Source: Dryas octopetala (lineage: Eukaryota; Streptophyta; Magnoliopsida; Rosales; Rosaceae). From it: DNA of 64,000 nt. Shown here piece by piece: positions 1 through 11,515 of this stretch. A model generated the notes under the pieces. The model saw nothing but the letters and a program-made list of their open reading frames with translations. It had not been told where the DNA came from and made no database searches. How positions within the stretch are numbered: the stretch's first letter is position 1; each line of letters begins with the position of its first letter. Both the position numbers and the translations under genes were made by a program. The stretch is from contig OY992837.1 in assembly GCA_963921425.1 (NCBI GenBank), positions 1,957,896 to 2,021,895 on the forward strand, written 5' to 3'.

Positions 1-281
1 TCTTATGGGTTTCCAGTGTATTCACCCTTTTTCTATGGTTGAATATTCTTTATGACCCTATTTATATAGATGAATACTCTTTACAAAGGGTGACTTAATT
101 ATGTGTTCTCATCATAGTTTGCCGAACACATCTTTAGACTTATGTTCTTGATCTCCTCTGCCAGAAAGACCATGGGTACTATTGGATCATAATGTTAGTT
201 TTGATCTTATTGTATCTGTTATAAGGCAAAGAGTGATGCTGATAAAAATGAATCACATTTTTCTTGGTCAAAATATAACAG

Positions 282-1464
282 ATATTGCCAGAGGAGGTTG
301 AGACTGAATTGAAGGAAGCAGCTATGATATCCATGGGAACTGAAATTAGTGACCTTGATTTGATGAACATCAAAGAACTGTGTGACCAAGTCCTTTCTCT
401 CGCTGAGTACAGAGCTCAGCTATATGATTATCTAAAAAGCAGGATGAACACCATTGCACCGAATTTGACTGCTCTTGTTGGAGAGCTTGTTGGTGCTCGC
501 CTCATTGCCCATGGTGGTAGCTTGTTGAACCTTGCAAAGCAGCCTGGGAGCACAGTTCAGATTCTTGGAGCTGAAAAGGCCCTCTTCAGAGCACTGAAGA
601 CTAAGCATGCAACTCCAAAATATGGGCTTATCTATCATGCATCCTTGATTGGTCAAGCAGCACCAAAGCTCAAAGGAAAAATTTCTCGGTCACTTGCTGC
701 AAAAGCTGCATTGGCAATCAGATATGATGCTCTTGGAGATAACCAAGATAATTCAATGGGATTGGAAAATCGAGCCAAGGTATATCTTCCTTCTCAATGT
801 TTTGCTTTTACCTTTTTGAAAGCGTCTGCTTAGACATAATCATCTTCACAGCTTGAAGCACGGTTAAGGAATCTTGAAGGCAAAGAATTGGGTCGGTTTT
901 CTGGATCTGCTAAAGGCAAACCAAAGATAGAAGTCTATGACAAGGATCGCAAGAAGGGAGCTGGAGGATTGATAACTGCTGCCAAGGTATGACATTTTTT
1001 TTTGTCTCAATAAGGTATGACATTTGTTTTGTTATTTACTTCAGTTTGTCAGTTGATTATTATGAACTCTCTGTTACTTGCAGGCATATAATCCTGCAGC
1101 AGATTCAGTTCTTGGGCAAACGACAACTCCTGCAAATAAATATGAGAAGAACAAGACTGAGGAAACAGCAGAGGAGGCTCCTGTTACTGGTGAAGATAAG
1201 AAGGAGAAGAAGAAAAAGAAGAAGAAGGCTGATGACGTGGACATGCCTGTGGCAAATGACGGAAATGCCAATGGGGAAGCAGAAGGTGAGGAGCCTGTGA
1301 AGAAGGAAAAAAAGAAAAAGAAGAAACATTCAGCTGAGGATGTTGAGGTACAGGAAAATGATGATGTGGGAGCGAAGAAGAAAAGGAAAAGAAAACATGC
1401 TGAAGAAGAATCTGAAATGCCAAGCAAGAAGAAAGAAAAGAAGAAGAAGAAAACTGAGGATTGA
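282..1464 (+). CDS. NOP58: NOP58 (box C/D snoRNP core protein), copy 1, 5' end outside window
   Basis: Core protein of box C/D snoRNPs, which guide rRNA 2'-O-methylation and pre-rRNA processing in the nucleolus. Exons seen: 282-779, 852-986 and 1084-1464, all phase 0 with GT-AG introns. The window begins inside the preceding intron, by comparison with the complete copy at 54.7-58.5 kb. The first exon carries the end of the NOSIC region ([32 protein letters not shown]) and most of the Nop/snoRNA-binding domain ([40 protein letters not shown]). The second holds the [18 protein letters not shown] segment and the third a Lys/Glu-rich nucleolar tail ending KKKTED. The helix [19 protein letters not shown] is closer to the usual NOP58 sequence than in the 54-kb copy. 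Nothing visible is broken, so it is probably functional, but the N-terminal exons cannot be checked. Confidence 0.93.
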
Positions 1465-2640
1465 GGAATTTCGGCAAGTTGTGGTGACCGGCAAACCGAC
1501 AATTTTGGTCAACTTAGGCAATCAGTCAATTTTTCTATATATAAAATCTGTCTTCTGTTGTTTCATTCCTTTGCTAGTGTGGTTTTTCAAGCTACTTCTG
1601 TAGTTCTTCTGTAACCTCTAATTTCTTATGGACAACTGTGGCATGAAGTTGGTTAAGGGAGAGTAGATATTGCTGCAATGGCAGTTGGCCTATTCAAGTG
1701 TTCTCCGTGTTTTTGTCTCTCCTTTCAAAGTCTGATTCCAAGTTTCATCTGCCTGCGGCTGTAAAAATGAAGGGCATAAATATAATATATTTGTCACGTT
1801 AAACACAAAGTTTTAAATGAATTTACAGTGTTTACTGTTGGAAAACTGGGTAAAAGTTTCTATTACAAACTCAAACAAAGATATTTTGTTTTGTTGCAAA
1901 TGTTCGAGGAGTATTTCGTTAGGTACATTTTTTATGATGTCAAAACTGGAGAACTTAATGTACTTTTGAAGGGTAGAGGTACATTTTTATGATATCAATT
2001 TCAGAAAATTTAAAGAGTTCTGATATAGTAACTCTCTAGTGGTATACTGTATACAAATTAAAAGGAAATCAAAAGAAGTGGTCTAGCATTATATATCAAA
2101 TAGTACTTGCTAAGATATAAATCAATGGTATTGGGTTTCATTGATCGAGCTTGATTATCTTTCGGTTTGCCACTTCAACGACATGCTAGCTTGATGAAAT
2201 TTTCGATGCGATCACAATACTAGCCGAAAAGTTACTCCTACGCTTATCCATTTGTCACACGTATGTAAATGAGTTTTGATTTAATGTAAATAGTTCAATT
2301 CATAGTAATACATGCTTAGAATAACATGTCCATTTGACCAACTTGGAATTAGCTATTCGATTATAGTTAAGTATATGTTAATTTATAAGAAGCATACTGC
2401 ATATATATGATTTGCTTGACTTGTATGTGAATCCCAAAATCCCTAATGGATCAAGAACTTTAATCGCATACGTGTATGCCCAATGTTATATTTTACACCC
2501 GTTTTGTAAGCTTGCCATATAAGGCGCTGTAATTACTTTGTTGGAACTTTTAGGACAAGAATATCCACAGAAACTACCATGACCTCCAAAATACCCTCGG
2601 TCAATGACTTCATTCACAAGCATCTTAATGAGAGAAACCA
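1465..2640. other. Intergenic between NOP58 copies, with a CDK-locus scar
   Basis: No coding potential seen. About 1970-2060 resembles 6960-7050 (upstream of the CDK-like gene), and about 2060-2390 resembles 10935-11181 (its last intron). The two pieces are adjacent here but lie 3.9 kb apart at the CDK locus, separated there by CDK exons 1-6. Shared landmarks are AGAAGTGGTCTAGCATTAT, TTTGCCACTTCAAC and ATAACATGTCCATTTGA. The simplest reading is a duplicated NOP58-CDK block whose CDK exons were later deleted. Confidence 0.65.
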
Positions 2641-2689
2641 CCATATAAATTTACAACTTTTCTCCACAACTGCAATTGGCCTAAACTCT

Positions 2690-2698
2690 AAACCCTAA
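2690..2698 (+). promoter_or_regulatory. Telo-box (AAACCCTAA) in NOP58 copy 2 promoter/leader
   Basis: AAACCCTAA lies in a CT-rich stretch just before the non-coding first exon of the NOP58 pseudogene (exon end about 2777, donor GTATTT). Telo-boxes are known promoter elements of plant ribosome-biogenesis and translation genes. The complete copy has the same motif in the equivalent place (54333-54340), so the promoter was duplicated along with the gene. Confidence 0.6.
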
Positions 2699-3116
2699 AT
2701 CCTTGCTGTCTCTCCCTCTCTTCCTATTCCTCTCCAATCTACCCTTCTCTAACCTAGCTGAGCAGAAAATTAAAGAGGTATTTAAAGCAATTATGGTTTT
2801 GTTTACGCACTATAAGCATATTAGCATATACATGTTCTTGTGAATTGCGCGTGTTTTTTCATAGTATAAGTATATCCAGTCCTAAAGTTTGAGTTTTTCT
2901 TTTTTATGGGTGTACTGGTAAAAATTTGTAAGAGTTAGTCTGAATTTTTCATGCTTTTTTTCCTTTTCTTCTGTTGCTAACGGAGTTGGTGTGCGATCAT
3001 AAGAAATAAATTGTGGGTTATTATGGGTTTGAAGCTTGGGTTAAATGATTGCTTCAAGGTATGATTTGAGGTTTTTTGTTTTTGTTTTTGCGAGGTATAC
3101 ATCGAGGGTTGGAAAA

Positions 3117-6100
3117 TGCTTTGTATTGTTTGAAACCCCGGCGGGTTTTGCCCTATTTAAAGTGTTGGATGAAGGGAAGCTCTCCAAATTTGAGGTAATT
3201 ACGGTCTTAAAACTGTGTATATGTCATATGTGTATGTATGTTCTGTTTGATTTATGAGAAGAGTGGAGGAGTATGTGACAAAATGGAATCTTAAGTTTGT
3301 AAAAATGATTAAAAACATATATAAGCTACCTCTCAAACAATTTTTTTTTTCTTTTTGACTTTTGAGTTTTGGATTTAAAAAAAAAAAAAAAACTCTTAAA
3401 TGGTATTGCAGGACTTATGGAAGGAATTTTCAAGTGCAGACTCAGCTAGACAGGTCATCTCTCTCTTTCTCTCTCCCTCTCTCTGTGTTAGTATTTGTTT
3501 TATTTATTTTAGGCCAAATTTTACGTTTAGTTGTGGCTTTACCATTATTTCGATGTTACCCATGTGGGTTTAATTGTTTTAATAATATCCTTGCGGTTAA
3601 TGTTCTTAAAATCCAAGAACAAAGTCCAATTTTTGTCCAACTTTCGTCTAATTTTTTATCCTTTCATGTGGTTTGGCAGTCATAAGCCTGACTAAGATAT
3701 GATGACAAATGACGCTTATAACCCTGCACGCGAAGTGCACATGAATCCTCTATTACTTTTTTTTTTTTGGTCGAAAGAGTCCTCTATTACTTAAATGAGA
3801 CGAAAATTGAGATTTTGTCTTGAAAAATGGCCAAACCACAAGGACTGACCATGTAATTAGCCTTTATTTTATTGAAACCCTTCCCTTGAGAATTGTTGTT
3901 AGGCATGGTAGTGCATCATGCAGTTTTTGCTTTCAGATTGGTTCGATTTCTGGCTCCAATATATTTGTCTTGTTTTATGCTTGATTTAAGTATTTTGTTA
4001 GTTTATCTAATTTTGAGTATTGTTAGATACTAAATTTGAATCTCAAATGTGAAAGTGTTTCATTGATTTATATATGGATCTACTCTAGTGCTCATTTATT
4101 TACAAGTAAAATTTGAAACATATACTGTCACATCATTTGGGATCCAAGTTGATACACAAATTTGGAATCACTAGCAATTATTCATTTATTTTAGATTTTG
4201 AAACTGAAAGCTTTTTCCAAGTTTGAGAATACATTGAAAGCTATGGAAGCAGCAAACCATTTGATTGATTTAAAGCCAACAAAGGTCTGCGCAAGTTCTT
4301 ACGTGCGCACTACGATGGTGAAACACTAGCTGTTGCTGATTCAATGCTTGGAAATGCCATTAAGGAAAAACTGGTATGCTGCTGTTATGCTCTACAGAAA
4401 TTTAGCATTGTTTTGAAACCTTTGATTAAGTCAATGTTGCAGGGAGTAGAGTGCCTTTACAACAATGGTGTTAAGGAGTTAATGAGAGGTGTAAGAAATC
4501 AGTTGACTCAACTCATGCCTGGTCTACAAGTTCAAGATTTGGCACCAATGAGCTTGGGTTTATCTCATAGCTTGTCTCAATACAAGCTCAAGTTCAGTCC
4601 TGATAAGGGGTGTGTTTCCTAATTTTAACATCTTGTAAGCTCGGGAATATATGTGATCAGAAGACTCTTCCCCTTAAGAAACAAAGTGGAGGAATAAAGT
4701 AAAGTCATTTATTCATACAGGTGTGTACGATTTGCGTGTGTGCGTAAGGCTGTAAATTGACTCGACACAGTTCGAGTTCGGCTCGAACTTGGTTCGTTTA
4801 AGCTTGGCTCAAAAAAAAAAAAAAATAATAAGCCAAGCCGAAGCTTTCTCGTTTAAGAAACAAGCCAAGCTTGAGCTTTAGTATGTTCGGCTCGGAAAGC
4901 TCGTAAACAACTCGTATTTTCTAGTTTATATGTTCTATACCTCATTTTTCATACCTTATATGAGGACTTGCTATTTTTATTTCCTACTTTGTTTTTGTAA
5001 TGTTTGGTTATAAAACTTCTACTACCTTACGTCTCTTTTTTAATGAGAATTTTTGCAAATGTTATAAGTTATCAATATTTAGATAGAATTATTTAGTACA
5101 GTTGTATTTCATGAAAGTCATATTCATTTATATAGTGTTTTAAAAAAGTCTTTGGTGCCTATCTAATTTAATTAAAAATATATATTAACTAAGTTAAATA
5201 AACATATTATAATACTTTCAAGAAGAAAATGTTCGATAGAAATTAATATTTTTTTAAAATAGTAACTAATAAAATATCTTCAATAAAATTATGTGAAAAA
5301 GCTTGATACAGCTCGAGTTTAATAAGGTTCAATTTTTTTTTAGCTCGTTCGAGCTCGGCTCGTATAAAAAACAAACCAAGCCAAGCTCAAGCTCAAAAAA
5401 TTTAAAACAAGTTAAGCTTGAGCATGGTGGTATTCAGCTTGGCTCGACTCGTTGACACCCCTATGTGTGCGTGAACCTTCGTGCTATTGGTAATGCATTT
5501 TTATGTCAGAATACATTAATGATGTTAGATAGTGCTTTGTTTTGTCATAATGCCAGTATATTAGATCATTTAAGCTCTTTGAACCTTTTGCATTTTTTTT
5601 TCTTGGGTGGAGGCTGCCATTTAAATCTCTAGCAAAAAAGGAAAGACAGAGAAAGAGACTACATTTTGTTCTGTTTTATCTTTGTTGCATGTTGTGTGTA
5701 ATTTTTGACCCTGCTGCGTGTACGAGGTATAATAACCATCAAAGATATGAACGATATTGTAAGTTTTGATATTATTATATCTGTTATAAGGCAAGGGTGA
5801 TGCTGATAAATATTTGTGGTCAAAATATAACAGATATTGCCAGAGGAGGTCGAGACTGAATTGAAGGAAGCAGCTATGATATCCATGGGAACTGAAATTA
5901 GTGACCTTGATTTGATGAACATCAGAGACACCTGTGACCAAGTCCTTTGTGCCGCTGAGGGCAGAGCAAAGCTATATGATTTTATAAAAAACAGGATGAG
6001 CGCCATTGCACCGAATTTGAGTGCTCTTGTTGGTGCTCGCCCCATTGAACTCTTTCTGTTCTCTGTAGGCATATAATCCTGCAGCAGATTCAGTTCTTTG

Positions 6101-6335
6101 GCAAACAACTTGTGGAAATAAAGATGATAAGAACAAGAATGGAGCACAACCATCTCAGACTGGGGAAACAGAGGAGGAGGCTCCTGTTACTGGTGAAGAT
6201 AAGGAGAAGAAGAAAAGGAAGAAGAAGACTGATGATGAGGAGGAGCCTGTGAAGAAGGAAAAGAAGAAACATTCAGCTGAGGCTGTTGAGGTACAGAAGA
6301 AGAAAAGGAAGAGAAAACATGCTCAAGAAATCTAG
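3117..6335 (+). pseudogene. NOP58: NOP58 pseudogene (copy 2)
   Basis: Aligned by eye with the intact copy at 54744-58507, this copy has many lesions. (1) The first coding exon, 3117-3195, is 79 nt instead of 78: an extra T after the second codon brings an early TGA. (2) Exon 3412-3453 is intact ([14 protein letters not shown]). (3) Exon 4195-4373 is 179 nt instead of 180, with a 1-nt loss near 4286. (4) The exon ending at 4607 has its donor GT changed to GG (4608-4609). (5) Exon 5 (201 nt) is missing altogether, with a breakpoint near 5762. (6) Exon 6 (from 5834) stops after ALVGARPI and runs straight into the last 20-odd bases of the final intron, removing the rest of exon 6 and all of exon 7. 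(7) The last exon, 6069-6335, is a shortened Lys-rich tail ending in TAG. A MITE also sits in an intron. No full product is possible. Confidence 0.93.
4746..5463. mobile_element. 718-bp MITE-like element with 9-bp target-site duplication
   Basis: The element is flanked by a perfect 9-bp direct repeat, TGTGTGCGT (4737-4745 and 5464-5472). It ends in GTTGACACCCCTA and starts AAGGCTGTAAATTGACTCG, imperfect inverted ends. Near both ends it is rich in GCTCGA/GAGCTCG/AAGCTTGAGC words, and the centre is AT-rich. The orthologous intron of the complete NOP58 copy (around 56340-56380) lacks it, giving an empty site. A 9-bp duplication suggests a Mutator-type non-autonomous element. It has no coding capacity. 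Confidence 0.72.
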
Positions 6336-7794
6336 TATTTATTGTTTCATTTTTGCTAGCTTGGTTTTTCAAGCTACTTTAGTAACTTTGCATTTTGCAA
6401 AGAGACCAATGACGCTATAATAATATTTTTTGAGGACTTGAACTCATTTTGTCTGTCTCTTAACAAATTGATTTTGCCTTTTGCATTGTCGTGGAGCCTA
6501 TTAATTTTACATGTGTTTTTTTAAATTTGTTGGCTCCAGTGCAAAGAGAAAGAAAGTGAGGGAAATAGAGAGAAAGAGAGAGGGAGAGAGTAGCGTTGGC
6601 GGTGTGAGGGGAGGGGGAGAGGTGGCCAGTGGCTGACGGTGGAGGGTGGGGGATCCAATCATGGGTGGGGTAGGTTTTGGACTTTTTTGTTTTCTTCTCC
6701 CTTTTTAATTTTATTAGTTTTTATTTTTATTTTATTTATTAATAAAATAAGAATTTTTAAAACACCAAGTATAATGAGCTTTTAGGATATATAACAAAAA
6801 TTAGAACAAATGTTATTTTTAAATTTTTATGGTTGAACTATATCTTTTGACTTCGAGATACAAAGTAATTAACTATTAATTTAGTGACAACAAATTCTTC
6901 TTTTTGTCTGAAAGAGTTTTAAAGAGGTATTTTTTTACGATATCGATCTGGAAAAGTTATAGAGATGCATTTTTATGAGAAGAAATTTGGAAAGTTTATA
7001 GAGTTGTGATATAGATATAGTAACTCTTTAGTGATAAACTGAAATACAACCTTTAGGAGAAAAAATAAAAATAAAAAACAAATTCTATCTGTCCTGTCCA
7101 TAAATTTAGTAATATAAATCCATTCCTTATTTTGGAGAGTTATAGAGATTAGAGAGAGTTGTCGGGTTTGACTTATGAAAATTGGGAGATCTGCTACTCT
7201 TTTCTTTTTATTCGTCCTCTTGTCCGACGAGCCAGAAAGGACGCCAAAGACCATACCACAACAAAAAACATAACAAATCTTACCAATCACAGACACAGAT
7301 TCAAGCACAGTAAGTTTAACTCTCTTTCTATAAATCACTTGCTTTTCCCATCTTACTATGTCTCTCCCTTTAGAACTCTGTCACTTTCTTTGGAAAATCT
7401 CTTTCTTCACTTACTCTCTCAATACCCAGATCAAATTTTTGACTTGTTAGTGAATCTCGAAGAAAACCCATTCCTATTTGCCTCAACTTTAACTTTCAGC
7501 TACTCTTTCTTGTATTTAATGTTAGTTTGATGATTTTGTTTATTGGGTTTTTGATCACTTGCATTTATATACTTTTTTAGCGAACAGATTGATCTGTGGA
7601 GGTTATTATACTCACTTTCTGATATTTTTTAGTTATATAGACTGATTCTTGGGGCTTTAAGTTGTAGATTTGTGGAGGGTATTTATTTAACCATCTATGC
7701 TTGCAAATTGGTTGGTTTTGTAGTGAATAGTTTGTGAGTAAAGGAAGAGCTTTTTGTATAGACCATGTTGAGAGATGAGGCTTAGATTCAAGAA
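6336..7794. other. NOP58 pseudogene 3' flank and CDK-like kinase promoter/leader
   Basis: 6400-6620 matches the 3' flank of the complete NOP58 copy (58620-58870; shared GTGAGGG and GAGA-rich tract, then GTTGGCGGT), so the copy 2/copy 3 duplication extended past the gene. The rest is AT-rich. About 7250-7309 may be the CDK leader, followed by a possible leader intron 7310-7785 (donor GTAAGT, acceptor GCTTAG) ending just before the ATG at 7795. If that intron is retained, a short uORF (7765-7785) would precede the start. Confidence 0.5.
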
Positions 7795-10700
7795 ATGGGC
7801 TGTGTGATTAGCAGAGAAGCGTCCTCAGGAGTAGAGTCTGAGTCTAAGGGGGAGAGGAAGGATTTGAGCGTAGAACCTAATAGGAAGGTAGATGATGTTG
7901 TGGTGGGGAATGTAGATAGTGGTATTGGTGATGTTCACGTTGGTGGGGGTGAGGCTCAGAAGGAGGAGAATGGTGATGGAGGTCAGCGGCCTCCAAGGGG
8001 GGAGAGAAGGAGGTCCAAGCCAAACCCAAGGTTGAGTAATTTACCAAAGCAATTGCGTGGTGAGCAGGTGGCAGCAGGGTGGCCACCCTGGCTCACAGGA
8101 GTGTGCGGGGAGGCGCTCAATGGGTGGATTCCACGGAAAGCAGATACGTTTGAGAAAATTGATAAGGTGAGCTTTTCTTTGTTTTTCCCTGAAGTGAATC
8201 AATATTGTGATTCTTGCTTTCATTTCGGTTTCTCACATGATGTGGCCAAGATGGTCTCTTGGAATTTTATTAACAATGGTTTTTATAACTGATGACATAA
8301 TTATGGTAATTTGTTATGAATTGTAAGGGAAAGCGTGATTGGTCAAGTCATTTGAGATGCGTTCTTGGAGAACTTCCTATTTGGAATGCCTATCATAAAT
8401 GATGTGGCCATAACAGTTTTGCAATTAATTGCACTATTTTGAATAGTTAAGATGGAACTAAACTTGATGGGTCACATCATTTTCTTATGGATGCTTCATT
8501 ATGCATTTCTGTGCTCTTAATTTATGTACTTCTGTTTGTGCATTATTTTAGTCCTTTCTTTCTTTTTCTTTTTTAACTTTAATTTTTCTTCCTAATGCTA
8601 GATTGGGTCAGGAACATATAGTAATGTGTACAAAGCTAAAGATATGTTGACGGGAAAAATTGTTGCTCTAAAGAAAGTTAGATTTGACAATATGGAACCT
8701 GAGAGCGTGAAATTTATGGCTAGAGAAATTCTAATTTTGCGGAGGCTGGATCATACTAATGTTGTAAAGTTGGAGGGTCTAGTTACGTCAAGGATGTCAT
8801 GTAGTTTGTATCTGGTGCTTGAATATATGGAGCATGATCTAGCTGGACTTGCTGCAAGCCCAGAAATTAAATTCACAGAACCTCAGGTTAGCCACTATTT
8901 TCCTGTACTTTGAAATCCAATTAACACTTTTACTACTAAATGTTTATAGCAACTACTCTGATATTCTCGTAATTTGATGCATGCACCTCACATATCAGGT
9001 CAAATGTTACATGCATCAACTACTATCTGGACTTGAGCACTGTCACAACCGTGGTGTGCTCCATCGTGATATTAAGGGATCAAATCTTCTGATTGACAAC
9101 GGGGGAGTACTTAAGATTGCTGACTTTGGACTGGCTTCTTTCTTTGATCCAAACCACAAGCATCCCATGACTAGTCGGGTGGTTACTCTATGGTATCGAC
9201 CTCCTGAGCTTCTTCTTGGGGCTACTGATTATGGTGTGGGTGTGGACCTCTGGAGTGCAGGTTGCATTTTGGCAGAGTTACTAGCTGGGAAGCCGATCAT
9301 GCCTGGTCGTACAGAGGTAACTTGTTAACCTTCTTTTTTTGGGTTTTACTTTTGTCCTTGCTTCGTAAGAGAATCTGTAAAAAATTTAACTATCGCCAGG
9401 TAATTTATAGTTATTGCCTTTGCTTTGGCTGTAGGATCATATATCTAGGTTGATTTTCCCAATGTCTCTCTCCCATGGTATATGAAGGAATTATTGCTTT
9501 GGAATGGTCGCTGAGTTGACTTTCATTCTAGCTTTAAGACTGAAAAATCTTTTCTCGTGTTTAGTTGGTTAATATAGATGTATGAAAATAAAACTTTTCC
9601 ATTTTCTTCTCCTTCTTGTCAGTGTTTTTGAAGTTTAAAATGCTGATATGATAACATATTATGGACATTATATGGTATTCCTTGTTTGCTGCATTTCCAT
9701 CATAAATATTTTAACTACCGATTGTAGAGCATGTCTAACATATTTACTGCTCACATAGGTGGAGCAACTACACAAGATATACAAACTATGTGGCTCACCT
9801 TCAGATGAATACTGGAAAAAAGCGAAGTTGCCCAACGCAACTCTATTTAAGCCCCGGGAGCCTTACAGAAGATCAATAAGAGAGACATTTAAAGATTTTC
9901 CCCCATCATCACTGCCCCTTATTGAATCTCTTCTTGCAATTGATCCAGCAGAGCGTCAGACAGCCACAGCTGCATTAAGAAGTGAGGTGAGGTCTAACAC
10001 TATGCCCCTTATTGTTTCTGCTCTAATTAATATGCCGTTTGGTGTTTCCATCTTTTCTCATTTCAAGATCTTGATAGTATGGCTTCTTTCCATGTATTCT
10101 ATTTCTTTCTACAAACACAATCAACCATAATGCATTTTTTGTGTCAGTCTCTGTACTTTCAACATTTCCTTGATTTATGTTGGTGAAACTAAGACCTGTA
10201 ACCCTTTGATGGTCACCCACTTACCGGTGTAGAATTAGGGTGCAAGTCTTACCTGGTAGTGTGTTCCCTAACCGTCACTATTGTTGTGCTGATTGGTTCC
10301 ATATGCCAATTCATGACCGCATTGGCGACAATCATGCATACTGTGTGCCAGTTGGTGGTTATGCAAAGCTAATTTGGTTGATGGTTCCTTCTGAGAAATG
10401 TGCTTATATTCTCTGTTTTTCTCTTTCTTTCCTCATTTGCAGTTTTTCATGACAGAGCCTTATGCTTGTGAACCTTCTAGTCTTCCACAGTATCCCCCAA
10501 CCAAAGAAATTGATGCTAAACGCCGGGATGATGAAGCTCGTAGGTATGGATCTTGTAGAATTTGCTTTTTACCAACTTCTGATATCTTGCTGTTAATGGC
10601 TACTTATTTAGAATAAATCAAGCATGTTGCTTGAGGTAAGAGTATATGTGAAATTAATTTCATAAACTCACTTATCTGTAACGATGTGTGAAATATGAGA

Positions 10701-11515
10701 AGCATAATTTTTGTCGTTGTGCAGACTAAGAGCTGCTGGTAGAGCCCAGGCTGATGGTGCAAAGAAAACGCGCACACGTGAACGTGCTCCTAGGGGTATG
10801 CCGGCTCCGGAAGCCAATGCCGAGCTTCAATCTAATATTGATGTATGTCTGATAAGTTGTTTCTATCACTCATTGTCATCTTTTAACTTTGGCAGTTTGA
10901 TTTATCTAAACACACTTTTAGATTACAGAATCCTTTACAAAAAGATAATCAAAAGAAGTGGTCTAGCATTATTTTAAGAGTACTGATAAGATGTCAATGG
11001 TACTGGTTGCATTCAACTTAACCTTTTTGGTTTGCCACTTCAACATGCTTGAAAATGCAGCCTAGGCTTGTCTACTTGCCACGCGTAATCTAAAAGCTCT
11101 ACAAGCTTAGGGATAACATGTCCATTTGAACAATTTTGGAATTAGCTATTTGATTCAGGTTTAGATTCAAGTATGTTAATACGTTGGTTTTCTTCTGAAA
11201 CAGAGAAGGCGTCTAATTACGCATGCAAATGCAAAGAGCAAAAGCGAAAAGTTTCCTCCGCCACACCAGGATGGGGCAGTTGGATACCCTCTGGGATCTT
11301 CACATCATATAGATCCTGCCATTGTACCTCCAGATGTACCATTCAGTACAACCTCATTCGGTTATCCTAAAGAACCAATACAAACTTGGTCAGGCCCGCT
11401 GATTGATTCTGCTAGTGTTGGTGGTCCAAGACGGAAACCTTCAAAATCTCATACCGGAAGCCATAAAGAGAAACATCATGATGCTCGGGTTAGAGGAAAG
11501 AAAAGTGCAGCTTAG
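7795..11515 (+). CDS. CDK-like Ser/Thr protein kinase, N-myristoylated plant type (IBS1/At1g54610-like)
   Basis: Predicted 577-aa kinase. Exons: 7795-8166, 8602-8886, 8999-9316, 9759-9986, 10443-10543, 10725-10842, 11204-11515. It starts MGCVISREA, a typical N-myristoylation site with a palmitoylatable Cys3, so plasma-membrane association is expected. The kinase domain begins around residue 120: Gly loop IGSGTYSNVYKA, Lys in IVALKKVRF, cyclin-binding-type helix PESVKFMAREI, catalytic HRDIKGSNLL, DFGLA, and activation/APE region VVTLWYRPPELLLGAT. All key residues are present, so it should be active. The basic C-terminal tail contains RRRLITHANAKSKSEKFPPP, a hallmark of the plant group that includes IBS1 (immune priming). 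The start is fixed by the MGC motif. The substrate is unknown. Intron 6 (10843-11203) holds sequence also found at 2060-2390. Confidence 0.93.

Noticed and set aside
1074..1502. Long Phe/Ser-rich reverse-strand ORF over the NOP58 tail
   Set aside because: It is the mirror of the AAG/GAA-rich Lys-Glu tail; the same artefact occurs at 6187-6372 and 58129-58571.
3697..3850. Possible box C/D snoRNA in a NOP58 intron (ATGATGA)
   Set aside because: The only CTGA downstream is about 140 bases away and no terminal stem is visible; the match in copy 3 is weaker still.
10240..10452. 70-codon forward ORF inside the CDK-like gene
   Set aside because: It lies in intron 4, and the kinase frame continues cleanly across the intron.
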